DNA of 19,197 nt from an uncultured Eubacteriales bacterium (GTDB lineage Bacteria > Bacillota > Clostridia > Oscillospirales > CAG-272): positions 1 to 19,197 of the forward strand of contig CAKSEM010000008.1 of assembly GCA_934446485.1 (NCBI GenBank). The letters are read 5' to 3'. Each line of letters begins with the position of its first letter. Position 1 is the first letter of the stretch. Position numbers and translations under genes: made by a program. Under the pieces are notes generated by a model. It made no database searches. It worked only from the letters and a program-made list of their open reading frames with translations, and was not told the origin of the DNA. Of the stretch, positions 6,599-13,558 are shown one piece after another.

Positions 6599-6632
6599 TC
6601 GGTATCCGAGGACAATATTCCTCGGATACCGA
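6599..6632 (-). repeat. Perfect 14-bp stem-loop after the coat protein gene
   Basis: TCGGTATCCGAGGA (6599-6612) pairs perfectly with TCCTCGGATACCGA (6619-6632) around a 6-nt loop (CAATAT). It lies in the only long gap of the structural operon, between coat and connector genes. The transcribed strand has no T-run after the stem. It may stabilise the 3' end of the coat message, or cause partial termination or processing so that coat protein is made in excess. Confidence 0.75.
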
Positions 6633-6679
6633 ATCGAAGCGCTCTCCGCCGCCGACGGATGTCAACCCCACTCCGGATA

Positions 6680-7786
6680 TCAGCCGAGATAACGGCAGGC
6701 GAGCTCCGGATAGAGCGTTGCAAACGAATAGAGAACATCCATTGAGAGCATCTCGCGCTTGTACTTCATGTCGTAGCCGCGTACGACTCTGAGAGATATT
6801 CCGTTGTAGGTCGTGACGTAGCTCTCGACTCCCGCGGGAGTGGAAAGCGGACGTGTTACGAACGCAAATGCGCTCGGATGGAACACGAGGTTGGCGCTGT
6901 GCGAACCGACAGCAGTTACCGCCTCATCCTTAGCCGCAGTAACATTCGGATAAACATTTGCAGTGATCTTACCCGAGGCAGCCGCAGCGTCCGCTGTAAC
7001 GGTGTACGTGTTGTTTCCGATCTTCAGAATGTCGCCGCGCACGAGAGTTCCTGAGAGTCCGGTACCGGCAAGCATAACTGCCGACTTGTTCTCGACCGCC
7101 GCATCTACCGCGATGTTGCCGCTCGTCACGGCAAGCGTCCCGGCTTTGTGGTCGCAGACAGCCTGCGTCATATAGTTCGATATTCCGAACACCTCGCCGA
7201 TAGAACCGCTTCTGAGTGCCGTAGTATCACCGCACTTCTCTGCGTTCACAAGCGACGGGATCTGCTTGAACTTTGCACTTGCCGCAGGGCTCCATACGGC
7301 GCGCCTTCCCGAGGTAGGAACGCGATTGGTATCGAGCATGAACGCAGCATCAGCAAAGTCCGAAAGCTGCGAGGGTGTGGTACCTGCCGTGCCGGCAATG
7401 TACGGGATATCGCGATAGAGCGAAAGACCGTCGCTGTTGATCTTCTCTGCGAGCGCCGCTGCAGCAGGCTCGATAAAGAGTCGCGTTACGGAATCAAAAT
7501 CGAGCGCTCCCTCAAGTGCGGAGATCTCGGTATCGACCGTTGCGATGTTGTCGAGCTTCACGTTTACCGCTTCCTCGGTGATCCCCTGCGAGGTAACGCC
7601 GGTCGTGGGTGAAAATGTCTTTGCCGTCAGCTTGACGGGACGGCGGACGCTTACGGTGTCACCCTTCTTAGCCGCTCCGCCGGCAGCAGTGTCGCGATAG
7701 ATGAGGTTCGGAAAGACCAGATTGTCAATGAGCCTCGGAAGCGTCTCGCGTGCGATCTGCTTTACTGAAATGAATGTGTTTGCCAT
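6680..7786 (-). CDS. Major capsid protein, P22 coat-protein family
   Basis: A 368-aa HK97-fold coat protein of the P22 Gp5-like family. The N-terminus (MANTFISVKQIARETLPRLIDN, NLIYRDT, KKGDTVSVRRP) is the family hallmark. It is followed by TEISALEGALDFDSVTRLFIEPAAAALAEKI and an NRVPTSGRRAVWSPA core. The middle region (GDILKIGNNTYTVTAD...) corresponds to the inserted domain, and the end (GISLRVVRGYDMKYKREMLSMDVLYSFATLYPELACR) is typical. AGGA is 9 nt before the ATG at 7786; the longer frame to 7825 lacks a better start. It forms the icosahedral shell together with the scaffold encoded just upstream. The length and conserved segments are intact, with no stop or frameshift. Confidence 0.9.
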   Translation of the reverse strand: MANTFISVKQIARETLPRLIDNLVFPNLIYRDTAAGGAAKKGDTVSVRRPVKLTAKTFSPTTGVTSQGITEEAVNVKLDNIATVDTEISALEGALDFDSVTRLFIEPAAAALAEKINSDGLSLYRDIPYIAGTAGTTPSQLSDFADAAFMLDTNRVPTSGRRAVWSPAASAKFKQIPSLVNAEKCGDTTALRSGSIGEVFGISNYMTQAVCDHKAGTLAVTSGNIAVDAAVENKSAVMLAGTGLSGTLVRGDILKIGNNTYTVTADAAAASGKITANVYPNVTAAKDEAVTAVGSHSANLVFHPSAFAFVTRPLSTPAGVESYVTTYNGISLRVVRGYDMKYKREMLSMDVLYSFATLYPELACRYLG

Positions 7787-7821
7787 CTTTTGTTTTCCTG
7801 CCTTTCTTGTTTTTTGTGGGA

Positions 7822-8277
7822 TCATATCCCGCGTTTTCCGATGTAGCTGTAGTATTCGCTGTCACTCATGCTGTCCGTGTCGGCGCCGGCACCTCCGTGG
7901 CGGGCTCCCGTCGAATATGTGCTGCCGGCACCGCCCGCTGCACGGAACATATACGGATCCGATCTCTTCAGTGCCGCCACGCGCGAATGTGCCGCAGCGG
8001 CTATCTCACCGTCGTCTCCGCATATGCCGTCCACGCCGAGAGCCGTGGCTGCAATGTCGGGATTCTGCGCGCCTTCTTTCAGCAGCTCATACCTGAGCGC
8101 CGACGAAGCGCGCAGGCGGCGCAGCTCCTCTCCGTGAGCCTCGCGCTCACGCTCAAGCTGCAAGGTCAACTCATCCTCACGCCCCGCCTTTGAGATCGAA
8201 AGTCCCGAACGGCGCATCGCCTCCTCGAATTCTTCGCCGGTCAGTGCGCGGCCGTCGAAAATCTCGCCTATGTCCAT
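7822..8277 (-). CDS. Capsid scaffolding protein
   Basis: A 151-aa, charged, mostly helical protein with a predicted coiled coil at about 38-60 (LTLQLEREREAHGEELRRLRA). It has an LLKEGAQNPDIAATALGVD segment and a low-complexity Gly/Ala/Ser region, and ends SDSEYYSYIGKRGI. Short coiled-coil proteins directly between portal and coat genes are phage scaffolds (GP20-like). The 'x-A-x-x-G-A-x-x-P-D' segment after the coiled coil and the 'S-D-x-E-Y-Y' end recur in clostridial phage scaffolds. AGGAGGTG lies upstream of the ATG at 8277. No protease gene is present, so the scaffold would have to exit the shell intact or be cut by host enzymes. Confidence 0.75.
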   Translation of the reverse strand: MDIGEIFDGRALTGEEFEEAMRRSGLSISKAGREDELTLQLEREREAHGEELRRLRASSALRYELLKEGAQNPDIAATALGVDGICGDDGEIAAAAHSRVAALKRSDPYMFRAAGGAGSTYSTGARHGGAGADTDSMSDSEYYSYIGKRGI

Positions 8278-8361
8278 ATGGTATCACCTCCTCCCGCACA
8301 AAGATTTATCATGTCGGGGAGCGCCTGCGCCCCGAACGCGATGTTGCGTTTACTGCACGCG

Positions 8362-9801
8362 TCAGTGCACTCCGCCGCCTCCGTCAGATGCGGCGGTCAT
8401 GGAGATCGCGGTTTCACGGCTCTCTCCGCGCCACTTCATGCGGTACTCAAACGGCCGCATCAACCCTGCCTCAACCTCGGCACGGTCGCGCGTTCTCTCC
8501 GATTCGGAATCTATAAAATAGCTGTCATCAAACCGCACAGTGAGCTCCGTCTCGGGGTCAACGCGGAGCATCAGAACATCGCGACCCGCCCAAAGCATGG
8601 CGCGAAGTATCCGTCTCAGGAAATCCTCGACGTTTATGCGATGCTTCGCCGTATTCTGGATAAGATCCTGCCGTTCACCCGTATACTGCGTTGCAGTCAG
8701 CTGTGCCTTGCCCTGCACTCCGGAGAACAGATAGTGCCGCGTACCGAGTCCGCACCTGAATGACAGATAATCAAGCTGATGCTGGACTGCGTCGGCGTTT
8801 TCTTCCGTACGCAGCTCAGGATTGTGCTCACATATCATCGTATCGGACGAGAGCTCACCGTCACCTATCGTGACGAACAGCTGCTGAGCCACGTCGTCGG
8901 GCGTATACATCGTGCCGTTTTCGTCACGCATAACGAGCGAACGGTTCATGAACACCTTCTTGCCGCCGAGCTTTAAGTCGCGGCAGAAATTGTTGAACGC
9001 AAGATCAACGCCTTTCAGGCAGTCTATAGCCTGCGAATATACCGAAACTCCGAGACCGCACCGCTCGTCAATGTGGTTTTCAATATTCGGCGTGAGAAGT
9101 GCAAAGAGCGGCGTGCGGCTCCCCGTTCTGATCTCGCGGGCAATCGGTCGATCCGGTTCACATTCACACAGCTTGCCGTCACGAAGCTCAAGCCACTCGT
9201 TCGTAATGACGTACCCGTCCTCGGCAAGTCGGTGAAGCTCAATATAGCAGAGCTCTCGCCCGCGATGTCTCGATTCAGAGATAAATGCCGCCTCGTACAC
9301 ACCGTGACAGTCGGTAGAGATCGGCACGATGTGCGCCGCATCTACAAAATCAACGTGCATCTTTGCCGCAGGTGTCGGGCGGAGACGCCCATCCTCAAGC
9401 TCCACACCGTCGAGACGCAGTATCGCCGCTCCCGTGCCGAGTGCAAAGACTCTCTCGCAGACACGACCGAGCTGTCGCAGAAGTCCGCAGTCGCCGACAA
9501 CACCCGCGCAGCCGTCCGTTCCGAAGAGCCACTCCGACGTCCCGTTATCTGCGGCGTTTATTACCGTTCTCTCCCCGAGCAGGAGGCTCGCCCAGTCCTC
9601 GCATATCTTCTTCGCCATATTGAGCCGGTACAGCTCACGCTTTATCGGGCGTCCCCCTGCCGAACTTTCGGTGAATTCGTGGAACGGGCGCCAGAAGCCG
9701 CGCCTCCATGCGTCCCACTCTTCGATGACTGCATAGTACGGACGCGGCGCTTCGATCCCGTGCCGTTCCTTCAGATAATCAAATATGATGCCATCCGTCA
9801 T
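8362..9801 (-). CDS. Portal protein (SPP1 Gp6-like)
   Basis: A 479-aa portal protein forming the dodecameric DNA channel at one capsid vertex, where terminase docks. Recognisable segments are RLNMAKKICEDWASLLLGE (about 60-78), CGLLRQLGRVCERVFALGTGAAI, a TPNIENHIDERCGLGVSVYSQAIDCLKGVDLAFNNF wing-stem region around 250-285, and QLTATQYTGERQDLIQNT near 380. All are typical of SPP1 Gp6-like portals. The ATG at 9801 has AAAGGA about 12 nt upstream, a weak spacing. It follows TerL by 30 bp. No MuF-type minor head gene follows, unlike in many SPP1-like phages. Confidence 0.85.
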   Translation of the reverse strand: MTDGIIFDYLKERHGIEAPRPYYAVIEEWDAWRRGFWRPFHEFTESSAGGRPIKRELYRLNMAKKICEDWASLLLGERTVINAADNGTSEWLFGTDGCAGVVGDCGLLRQLGRVCERVFALGTGAAILRLDGVELEDGRLRPTPAAKMHVDFVDAAHIVPISTDCHGVYEAAFISESRHRGRELCYIELHRLAEDGYVITNEWLELRDGKLCECEPDRPIAREIRTGSRTPLFALLTPNIENHIDERCGLGVSVYSQAIDCLKGVDLAFNNFCRDLKLGGKKVFMNRSLVMRDENGTMYTPDDVAQQLFVTIGDGELSSDTMICEHNPELRTEENADAVQHQLDYLSFRCGLGTRHYLFSGVQGKAQLTATQYTGERQDLIQNTAKHRINVEDFLRRILRAMLWAGRDVLMLRVDPETELTVRFDDSYFIDSESERTRDRAEVEAGLMRPFEYRMKWRGESRETAISMTAASDGGGGVH

Positions 9802-9831
9802 GTTTACAAATGATCCTTTCTGTAGTTTTCA

Positions 9832-11142
9832 TCAGAGTCTCCCGCCTATGTATCTCTCGAACGAATACTCCATGGCGTCGAGAATATCGATATCCGACGT
9901 GAAGTTGTCAAGTCTCCGATCGGAGTCTCCCGCGGTGTCCCACACAGCCTCGGCAAGTCCGCGCTGAACGAGACGGCAGCTCTCGGCGACGCGGAATTTG
10001 CCCGAAACCATAAGTGAGCATGTACAGTCGATCCGATCGCGTATGCGCCGCTTCACCGACTCGCCGACGGCAATACCGAAGCCGTGCTCTCTCATGTGAC
10101 GCCGCAGCCCGTTTATGAGGTACTGCGCTTCGCTGTCGCAGAAGGCGTATCGGATGTCGCAGTCGGGGCGCGCCGCCGCAAGACGTCTCACAAACTCTTC
10201 AAACTCAAGTGAGACCCTCATCGGATCGATCTCCCCCTTTGCTCCGTCGATCGCATGGTCTGCAACGATCGCAATTCCGCCGCGCCGCATAAAGGCGCAG
10301 GCAACGAAGGTCGTCCGTGAACGGTTTCCTCCGAAATCGACCCCTACCGTAATGAATTCGATCCCGTCCGTTGCGATCTCACCGTCGGGCACGACGATGC
10401 TGCCGCGCTCTCTTGCAAAGTACGGGTATACGAGACCGTCTGCGGCACATCTCTCTCCGAGTATGTCACGTCGGTACCAAACCGAGTCGCGGTCGTACTG
10501 TGAGACGATCTCGGAGAGTCGCTCGGGGGACACTGACGGGTTGTCGAATATGGTAAAGTGCCCGTAGTTGTAATAATCATCCGGAAGCTCCCCCGAGACG
10601 GCTCGCGAGGCGTACAGATCGATATAATCACGGTAGATCGCCGCTCCCGGCGGCGACGGATTGAGGTCCCAGAAAACTTTCCTGCCGCGCGCGGCGAGCT
10701 GCCGATTGAACGCCTCCTTTATCATCGTATCATGGTGCAGATTTATCTCCGTCGCTATCCACATCCCGTAGGAGTTTCCCCGTATGCTCTTGTACGAATC
10801 GGCACGTCCGCCGCCTGCGAATATCACTATTCGCTCTCCCGCCCGTGCCGCGATCCGAAGGCAGTCGCAGCCCCTGTACCGTCCCCATACGGCACGGCGG
10901 CCGAAGTATCCCTCAAGGCCCAATCCGTTGCAGTCGCCTATATTGAGCTTGGCAGATGATGCAGTTGCTCCCGTCGCAAGGTGCAAACGGTCAGGCGAAT
11001 CCTCAAGAAGGGTCGCAAAGACGAATACATGATCGACAGTCTTCCCCGCCCTGACTGCTCCCTCGGCAACATTCACCGTGCAGCGCGCGCAGCGTTTCAT
11101 ATATTCAAGGTGGCGCTCGCCGAACATATATCGTTGGCTCAC
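9832..11142 (-). CDS. terL: Terminase large subunit (packaging ATPase-nuclease)
   Basis: A 436-aa PBSX-family terminase, the motor that pumps DNA into the capsid and cuts it. The ATPase domain has Walker A AEGAVRAGKT (about 26-35) and Walker B GMWIATEI. The RNase-H-like nuclease domain keeps its acidic residues in VGVDFGGNRSRT, AFCDSEAQ and DILDAMEYSFERY. Both activities therefore look intact, which matters for judging whether the element is alive. Start choice: GTG at 11142 forms a GTGA overlap with the TerS stop and has GGGG about 9 nt upstream. GTG at 11157 and ATG at 11127 are alternatives. The protein is similar in length to typical PBSX-type TerL. Confidence 0.88.
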   Translation of the reverse strand: MSQRYMFGERHLEYMKRCARCTVNVAEGAVRAGKTVDHVFVFATLLEDSPDRLHLATGATASSAKLNIGDCNGLGLEGYFGRRAVWGRYRGCDCLRIAARAGERIVIFAGGGRADSYKSIRGNSYGMWIATEINLHHDTMIKEAFNRQLAARGRKVFWDLNPSPPGAAIYRDYIDLYASRAVSGELPDDYYNYGHFTIFDNPSVSPERLSEIVSQYDRDSVWYRRDILGERCAADGLVYPYFARERGSIVVPDGEIATDGIEFITVGVDFGGNRSRTTFVACAFMRRGGIAIVADHAIDGAKGEIDPMRVSLEFEEFVRRLAAARPDCDIRYAFCDSEAQYLINGLRRHMREHGFGIAVGESVKRRIRDRIDCTCSLMVSGKFRVAESCRLVQRGLAEAVWDTAGDSDRRLDNFTSDIDILDAMEYSFERYIGGRL

Positions 11143-11501
11143 GTGATGTCGCCCCACAGCTCACGGCACACATCGGCTATTCCGCCGTCGTCGGATTCCG
11201 CCGCATACGCTCCTCCGGACTGCCGCTCACGGAGGAGATCGAAATATAGCTTGATAGCCTTGATGTCTCCGTTCATGGAAAGGCGGGCAAGCGAGCGCAT
11301 TATGCGTGCATCCTCAGCTCCCGCAGCCGAGCGCCAAAGCTCTGCGAGATACTCGGTAAATGCGCCGTCGCGGATCCATTCGATGTATTCGGAAATATCG
11401 ATTCCGTGCTCCTTTATCAACTCACTCAGCGGCACCGACGGGTCTCCGAAAACGAGATCCGTCGCGAGCGCACGCTTTCTGTCATCGGTCATCCCATCCA
11501 T
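11139..11501 (-). CDS. Terminase small subunit-like DNA-binding protein
   Basis: A 120-aa helical protein. The N-terminal half (RALATDLVFGDPSVPLSELIKEHGIDISEYIEWI) looks like a helix-turn-helix. The second half (AEDARIMRSLARLSMNGDIKAIKLYFDLLRE) is the helical hairpin typical of phBC6A51-type small terminase proteins. Directly upstream of TerL and coupled to it, it should recognise packaging DNA and load TerL. GGAGG lies 6 nt before the ATG at 11501; the upstream in-frame ATG at 11570 is inside the preceding gene. Whether it still binds a specific pac/cos site or has lost specificity is the key question for what DNA the particles would carry. Confidence 0.75.
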   Translation of the reverse strand: MDGMTDDRKRALATDLVFGDPSVPLSELIKEHGIDISEYIEWIRDGAFTEYLAELWRSAAGAEDARIMRSLARLSMNGDIKAIKLYFDLLRERQSGGAYAAESDDGGIADVCRELWGDIT

Positions 11502-11520
11502 CACTGACCTCCGATCCGCC

Positions 11521-11862
11521 TCAGTCGAGACTCCCGAACATGGCGGTCGCAAATGCCGATAGCGCCTCACGCTTCAGTCTGTATACAGTGCTCTGCGAGC
11601 AGTCGTAACGCCTGCATATTCTCTCAATGAAATCCGAGTGCCGATCAATGTAAAATTCTCTCAGAATGTCCGACTGCTTGTCCGAAAGGGACGCAAGCGC
11701 AAGCTCAGTCGCGTCGAGCAGCGCCTTGGTGCGCCGCAGACGCTCTTCGAATCTTGTATCACCGCCTTCGGTGAGGCGTGTCATACATTCGACCGATCCG
11801 CGCAGGCGGCGCAGCTCAGTCAAAGATCGCTTAGCAGTATCAGTCAATGTCTTTTCCATCAT
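11521..11862 (-). CDS. Sigma-70 region 4/ArpU-like transcriptional regulator
   Basis: A 113-aa protein with a helical N-terminus (about 8-55) and a C-terminal helix-turn-helix (about 58-102: LASLSDKQSDILREFYIDRHSDFIERICRRYDCSQSTVYRLKREAL). This resembles sigma-70 region 4 and the ArpU/RinA late-gene regulators of Firmicutes prophages. In those phages the regulator sits just before TerS and activates packaging and morphogenesis genes, as here. GGAGG lies 7 nt before the ATG at 11862, which overlaps the previous stop by one base (TGATG). It could sustain or amplify the operon after SOS induction. Its target promoter is not visible. Confidence 0.72.
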   Translation of the reverse strand: MMEKTLTDTAKRSLTELRRLRGSVECMTRLTEGGDTRFEERLRRTKALLDATELALASLSDKQSDILREFYIDRHSDFIERICRRYDCSQSTVYRLKREALSAFATAMFGSLD

Positions 11863-12083
11863 CAATCGTCCTCCCATTCGGTGTTATCAAACATTTGTTC
11901 GTAATTATTATCGTCCGTCGGAGCATCCGTTCCGCCGGCAATAAACCTGCTGTACATAACGCAGTCAGCACAGTACACGGCATTGTCGAGGCTGAACGCA
12001 ACGTCCCCGGAGTATATAGCTTCTCCGCAGGATTCGCACACAGACTCGATCCTCCCTTCCCGAAACGGTTGCAAATAGTTCAT
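11862..12083 (-). CDS. Small zinc-ribbon protein, first gene of the phage-like operon
   Basis: A 73-aa protein with two CxxC knuckles (C16/C19 in CESCGE and C38/C41 in CADC) 18 residues apart, a treble-clef or LIM-like zinc ribbon, and an acidic tail (TDDNNYEQMFDNTEWEDD). I do not recognise a specific family. It starts about 48 nt after the predicted transcript start of the LexA-controlled promoter, with GAGG 8 nt before the ATG at 12083. A longer frame to 12209 runs into the promoter and is rejected. Being first in the operon and coupled to a regulator gene, it may act in transcription or replication control, but this is inference only. Confidence 0.7.
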   Translation of the reverse strand: MNYLQPFREGRIESVCESCGEAIYSGDVAFSLDNAVYCADCVMYSRFIAGGTDAPTDDNNYEQMFDNTEWEDD

Positions 12084-12137
12084 CAGTTCATCCTCAGTCC
12101 TTTCACAGTTCGCGCGAACTTTTGTTCTTCGTGCTCG

Positions 12138-12166
12138 ATTATACCACCGAACGTATGTTCTGTCAA
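12138..12166 (-). promoter_or_regulatory. Consensus sigma-A promoter of the phage-like operon
   Basis: On the minus strand, TTGACA (12166-12161), exactly 17 nt, and TATAAT (12143-12138): a full-consensus housekeeping promoter. The predicted start is near 12131, giving an untranslated leader of about 48 nt before the zinc-ribbon gene. No other convincing promoter is visible inside the operon, so this one probably drives all 14 genes. Such a strong promoter for capsid and lysis genes needs tight repression, which the overlapping LexA box would supply. Confidence 0.9.
12148..12161. promoter_or_regulatory. LexA (SOS) operator inside the operon promoter
   Basis: CGAACGTATGTTCT contains the palindrome GAAC-GTAT-GTTC (12149-12160) and fits the Bacillus-type SOS box CGAACRNRYGTTYC at 13 of 14 positions. 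It fills nearly all of the spacer between the -35 and -10, where bound LexA would block RNA polymerase. DNA damage should therefore switch on the capsid-lysis operon through host RecA/LexA, with no phage repressor. Confidence 0.87.
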
Positions 12167-12447
12167 TAGTTTGGAGTAAATTGGGAGAAAATATATAATA
12201 CGGCAGCAACCGTGCGGTAAAAAGCAGATAATTATATGGAATTTGTCTTCAAGCAAGAATATTTTAAGAATTTCGCAACAGAACCGCAACCTGCGACAGA
12301 ACCGAATTCCAAACACATTCCAAATAGCGGTTTATGTGCCGCCGACATTTTTAAGGTGTGTCGAATCGGTTTTATCTGGCGGCAAAAAAGATCATGGCGT
12401 AATATCACTCACAGTCATGGCATCGCCTGAGGCGACGCTGCACGAAT
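12167..12447. other. Lower-GC intergenic region with short direct repeats
   Basis: No supported gene. A plus-strand promoter-like pair (TTGGAG 12171-12176, 17 nt, TATAAT 12194-12199) diverges from the LexA-controlled promoter. Its -10 is perfect but its -35 is poor. A 64-codon plus-strand frame (12236-12430) follows but has no ribosome site. Short tandem-like repeats are present: GCAACAGAACCG/GCGACAGAACCG (12275 and 12293) and ATTCCAAA twice (12306 and 12317). Composition is visibly more AT-rich than the flanking genes. Confidence 0.45.
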
Positions 12448-12483
12448 AAAAAAAGAGCACACTGTCATGCGGCAGTGTGCTCT
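12448..12483 (-). terminator. Intrinsic terminator of ddl
   Basis: On the minus strand a perfect 11-bp stem (AGAGCACACTG with CAGTGTGCTCT; 12483-12473 and 12464-12454) with an 8-nt loop runs into seven Ts (complement of 12454-12448). It lies 20 bp after the ddl stop and insulates the phage-like operon from the ddl operon. Confidence 0.9.
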
Positions 12484-12502
12484 GTCAGTCGTTACCTCCG
12501 AC

Positions 12503-13558
12503 TTATCCCATGGCTGACTCGATCATACGGTCGATCAGCTCCGCGTAAGCTATTCCCTCGTGGATCATCAGCTTCGGATACATCGAGATCGGCGTAAATC
12601 CCGGTATCGTGTTGATCTCGTTGAACACGATACCTCCGTCGGGCGTGCAGAAGAAATCCACGCGCGAGAAGGTGCGGCAGTCGAGTGCACGGAATATGCG
12701 CTCCGCCGCAGTCCGAACCGCATCGATACTTGCATCCGGAATTCTCGCCGGAATATAGTACGACGACACGTCGCTTACATACTTTGTATCATAGTCATAG
12801 AAGTCGCTCGAGCCGACGTCTATCTCGGCAGGCACAGATACGGTGCAGCGCCCCCTCTCCTCGAGGATCGCAACCTCCATCTCGCACCCGACGATCATCT
12901 CCTCGATGAGGAGTTTTGAATCCTCGCGCAGCGCAAGTGTGATCGCCCTCATCAGCTCCTCACGGTCGTGAGCCTTGCTGATTCCGACCGACGAGCCGGC
13001 GCATGCGGGCTTTACGAACATCGGATAACCGAACTCCCGCTCAGCACGGTCGGCTGCCGCGCAAAAATCCTCTCCGTCGCGCAGGACCGCGAATCGCGCC
13101 TGACGGACGCCGAGTTCGGAGACTATCGCCTTAGTTGTTGCCTTATCCATACATGCCGCCGACGATGCCGTCATACAGCCGACCACCGGCACACCCATAA
13201 CGGAGAGCATACCCTGTATCTGACCGTCCTCTCCGAACCTACCGTGCAGCATGGGAAATACCACGTCCGGTGCCAGATCGGAAAGCTCTCCGTCGCGCAC
13301 GGCAAACATACGGCGCGCGCCGTTGTCGGGCGATATGAGGATCGGACAGAGTTCTGCCGTCCGCGTGCACCATGATCCGTCACGGATGTGTTCGATGTCT
13401 CCCGTATACAGGTGCCATTCGCCCTCCTTCGTTATCCCGATCATGGATATGTTGTACTTTTCGCGATTGATGTTAGAGAGCATTGCATATGCCGAGGACA
13501 GTGAAACCTCGTATTCGGAAGACTTTCCTCCAAAGAGTACAGATACGTTCTTTTTCAT
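12503..13558 (-). CDS. ddl: D-alanine--D-alanine ligase
   Basis: A 351-aa cytoplasmic ATP-grasp enzyme joining two D-Ala molecules for the peptidoglycan stem peptide. It shows LFGGKSSEYEVSL at the N-terminus (E15, the usual first-D-Ala contact), FPMLHGRFGEDGQIQG, FVKPACAGSSVGISK (ATP-grasp with the conserved Ser), and YDYDTKYVSD in the omega loop. The C-terminus has FSRVDFF and FNEINTIPGFT. The Tyr in the omega loop and the lack of the VanA-type His motif point to D-Ala-D-Ala rather than D-Ala-D-Lac. The length is normal. AAAGGA lies about 11 nt before the ATG. Its start overlaps the stop of a small upstream frame by ATGA. It is likely transcribed with DUF1385-prmC. Confidence 0.95.
   Translation of the reverse strand: MKKNVSVLFGGKSSEYEVSLSSAYAMLSNINREKYNISMIGITKEGEWHLYTGDIEHIRDGSWCTRTAELCPILISPDNGARRMFAVRDGELSDLAPDVVFPMLHGRFGEDGQIQGMLSVMGVPVVGCMTASSAACMDKATTKAIVSELGVRQARFAVLRDGEDFCAAADRAEREFGYPMFVKPACAGSSVGISKAHDREELMRAITLALREDSKLLIEEMIVGCEMEVAILEERGRCTVSVPAEIDVGSSDFYDYDTKYVSDVSSYYIPARIPDASIDAVRTAAERIFRALDCRTFSRVDFFCTPDGGIVFNEINTIPGFTPISMYPKLMIHEGIAYAELIDRMIESAMG

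Noticed and set aside
7148..7612. Long plus-strand frames opposite the coat, portal and tail genes
   Set aside because: They are antisense shadows in GC-rich sequence, Arg/Ser-rich, without ribosome sites or family patterns.
12236..12430. 64-codon plus-strand frame near the LexA promoter
   Set aside because: No ribosome site and no recognisable family. It is kept only as part of the intergenic description.
1177..12483. Capsid-forming satellite (PICI-like) or tailocin
   Set aside because: Satellites of that type carry integrase and replication genes and borrow tails and lysis; here the reverse holds. A tailocin would lack capsid and terminase.
1136..12500. Flanking att direct repeats, tRNA target or integrase
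   Set aside because: None was seen by eye at either end. A computed repeat search of the two junctions is needed to be sure.
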